Shown here piece by piece: positions 63,538 to 64,000 of a DNA stretch of 64,000 nt; the stretch's first letter is position 1; each line of letters begins with the position of its first letter. This DNA is from Bacillota bacterium. Lineage in GTDB: Bacteria > Bacillota_I > Bacilli_A > Izemoplasmatales > Hujiaoplasmataceae. Under the pieces are notes generated by a model. The model saw only the letters and a list, made by a program, of their open reading frames with translations. It was not told where the DNA came from and made no database searches. The DNA is taken from assembly GCA_018816905.1 (NCBI GenBank), contig JAHIVB010000003.1, positions 1 to 64,000 of the forward strand, read 5' to 3'. Made by a program: the position numbers and the translations under genes.

Positions 63538-64000
63538 CTAGTAGATTAACATTTTTTCGATTTCTTTATCATTTAGATTGTATCGAATTCCTTCGATGAT
63601 GTTGAATAAATTTTCTCTTTCAATTTCATTTAGAATCAAAAATGAAGCAAACACTTCAGGTGCATCATTTGAAAAATACATATATCTCTTGGCAAGATTG
63701 TATTTAATCTTTTCTGAATAATATTCGATGTATACATAATCATCTTCGTCTGTAAACTTAGCGAGTTCAGACTTCGACAAATATTTTAATATGTCGTCGG
63801 CATCAAGTAAATTGATGATTTCAGTTAATCGTTTTGAAACAATCCTTGATTTAGAAGTAATCAATGCCGATTTGATTTGTTCGGGCGAAGCTTGATAAAA
63901 CTTCTTTAATCGATAAATTTTAACTATATTAGACAATTCTATTTTTGTTAAAAATATATTATAGAGATTACGTTTCAATTTGCCTGAATAATATTTATCA
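63538..64000 (-). CDS. ntpC: V-type ATPase subunit C, C-terminal part (runs off the right edge)
   Basis: The frame is open to the end of the window without a stop, so only about 154 C-terminal residues are present. LSNIVKIYRLKKFYQ is the typical helix of the C/d subunit that plugs the rotor to the central stalk. It is located upstream of the subunit I genes in the same operon. The start is outside the window. Confidence 0.8.
   Translation of the reverse strand, partial: DKYYSGKLKRNLYNIFLTKIELSNIVKIYRLKKFYQASPEQIKSALITSKSRIVSKRLTEIINLLDADDILKYLSKSELAKFTDEDDYVYIEYYSEKIKYNLAKRYMYFSNDAPEVFASFLILNEIERENLFNIIEGIRYNLNDKEIEKMLIY

Overview
The window comes from a low-GC bacterium that looks like a wall-less or near-Mollicutes Firmicute (Acholeplasma/Izemoplasma-like). 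The evidence is the AT-rich sequence, surface proteins held by a lipobox or a C-terminal membrane helix with no LPXTG-type signal, a Bacillus-like dnaE and ytxK-ackA pair, and a V-type ATPase. Core genes read through with the standard code: TGG is used freely, and the only tRNA-Trp seen has anticodon CCA. The taxonomic call is an inference from gene content.

Layout. 1-25.2 kb is chromosome, mostly on the minus strand: the tail of an IS3-type transposase; a lipoprotein with an FtsX/MacB-type ABC exporter; a CxPC membrane protein with msrB; a tnaA-arcA amino-acid catabolism operon; an RlmCD-type rRNA methyltransferase; a four-gene YvlB/DUF2089 regulatory operon; vanZ-like and uvrB; a radical-SAM protein; dnaE-pfkA; a surface protein; ytxK-like and ackA; and yidD.

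25.26-45.71 kb is an integrated mobile element of about 20.4 kb. Its right end is an intact tRNA-Leu(UAG) gene, and its left end carries a displaced copy of that tRNA's 3' part including CCA. A tyrosine recombinase and an Xre repressor sit at the right end. The left half holds small genes, a hairpin-rich origin-like gap, five phased 16-bp palindromes around an HNH gene, and a candidate replication protein. From 34.0 to 40.9 kb lies a plus-strand operon that reads as an inovirus-like (filamentous phage) morphogenesis module: wHTH regulator, Zot-like ATPase, membrane-anchored trypsin-like protease, giant secreted Ig-like protein, membrane protein, and a 53-residue hydrophobic-basic peptide that could be a coat protein. 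It ends in a structured RNA resembling a type I toxin message. Two AT-rich cargo blocks (28.8-33.9 and 40.9-44.1 kb) carry membrane and nuclease-like genes of possible defence function, including a PD-(D/E)XK-like gene beside a broken HEPN (AbiU2-like) gene.

45.6-64 kb is chromosome again: tRNA-Leu/Lys/Gln/His, a BMP-type nucleoside ABC importer operon, DegV, glutathione peroxidase, an EF-G-like GTPase, tRNA-Trp, and a V-type ATPase operon (C-I'-I-K-F-E-A-B-D on the minus strand) with a tandem truncated subunit-I gene. No rRNA, CRISPR array or clear riboswitch was seen.
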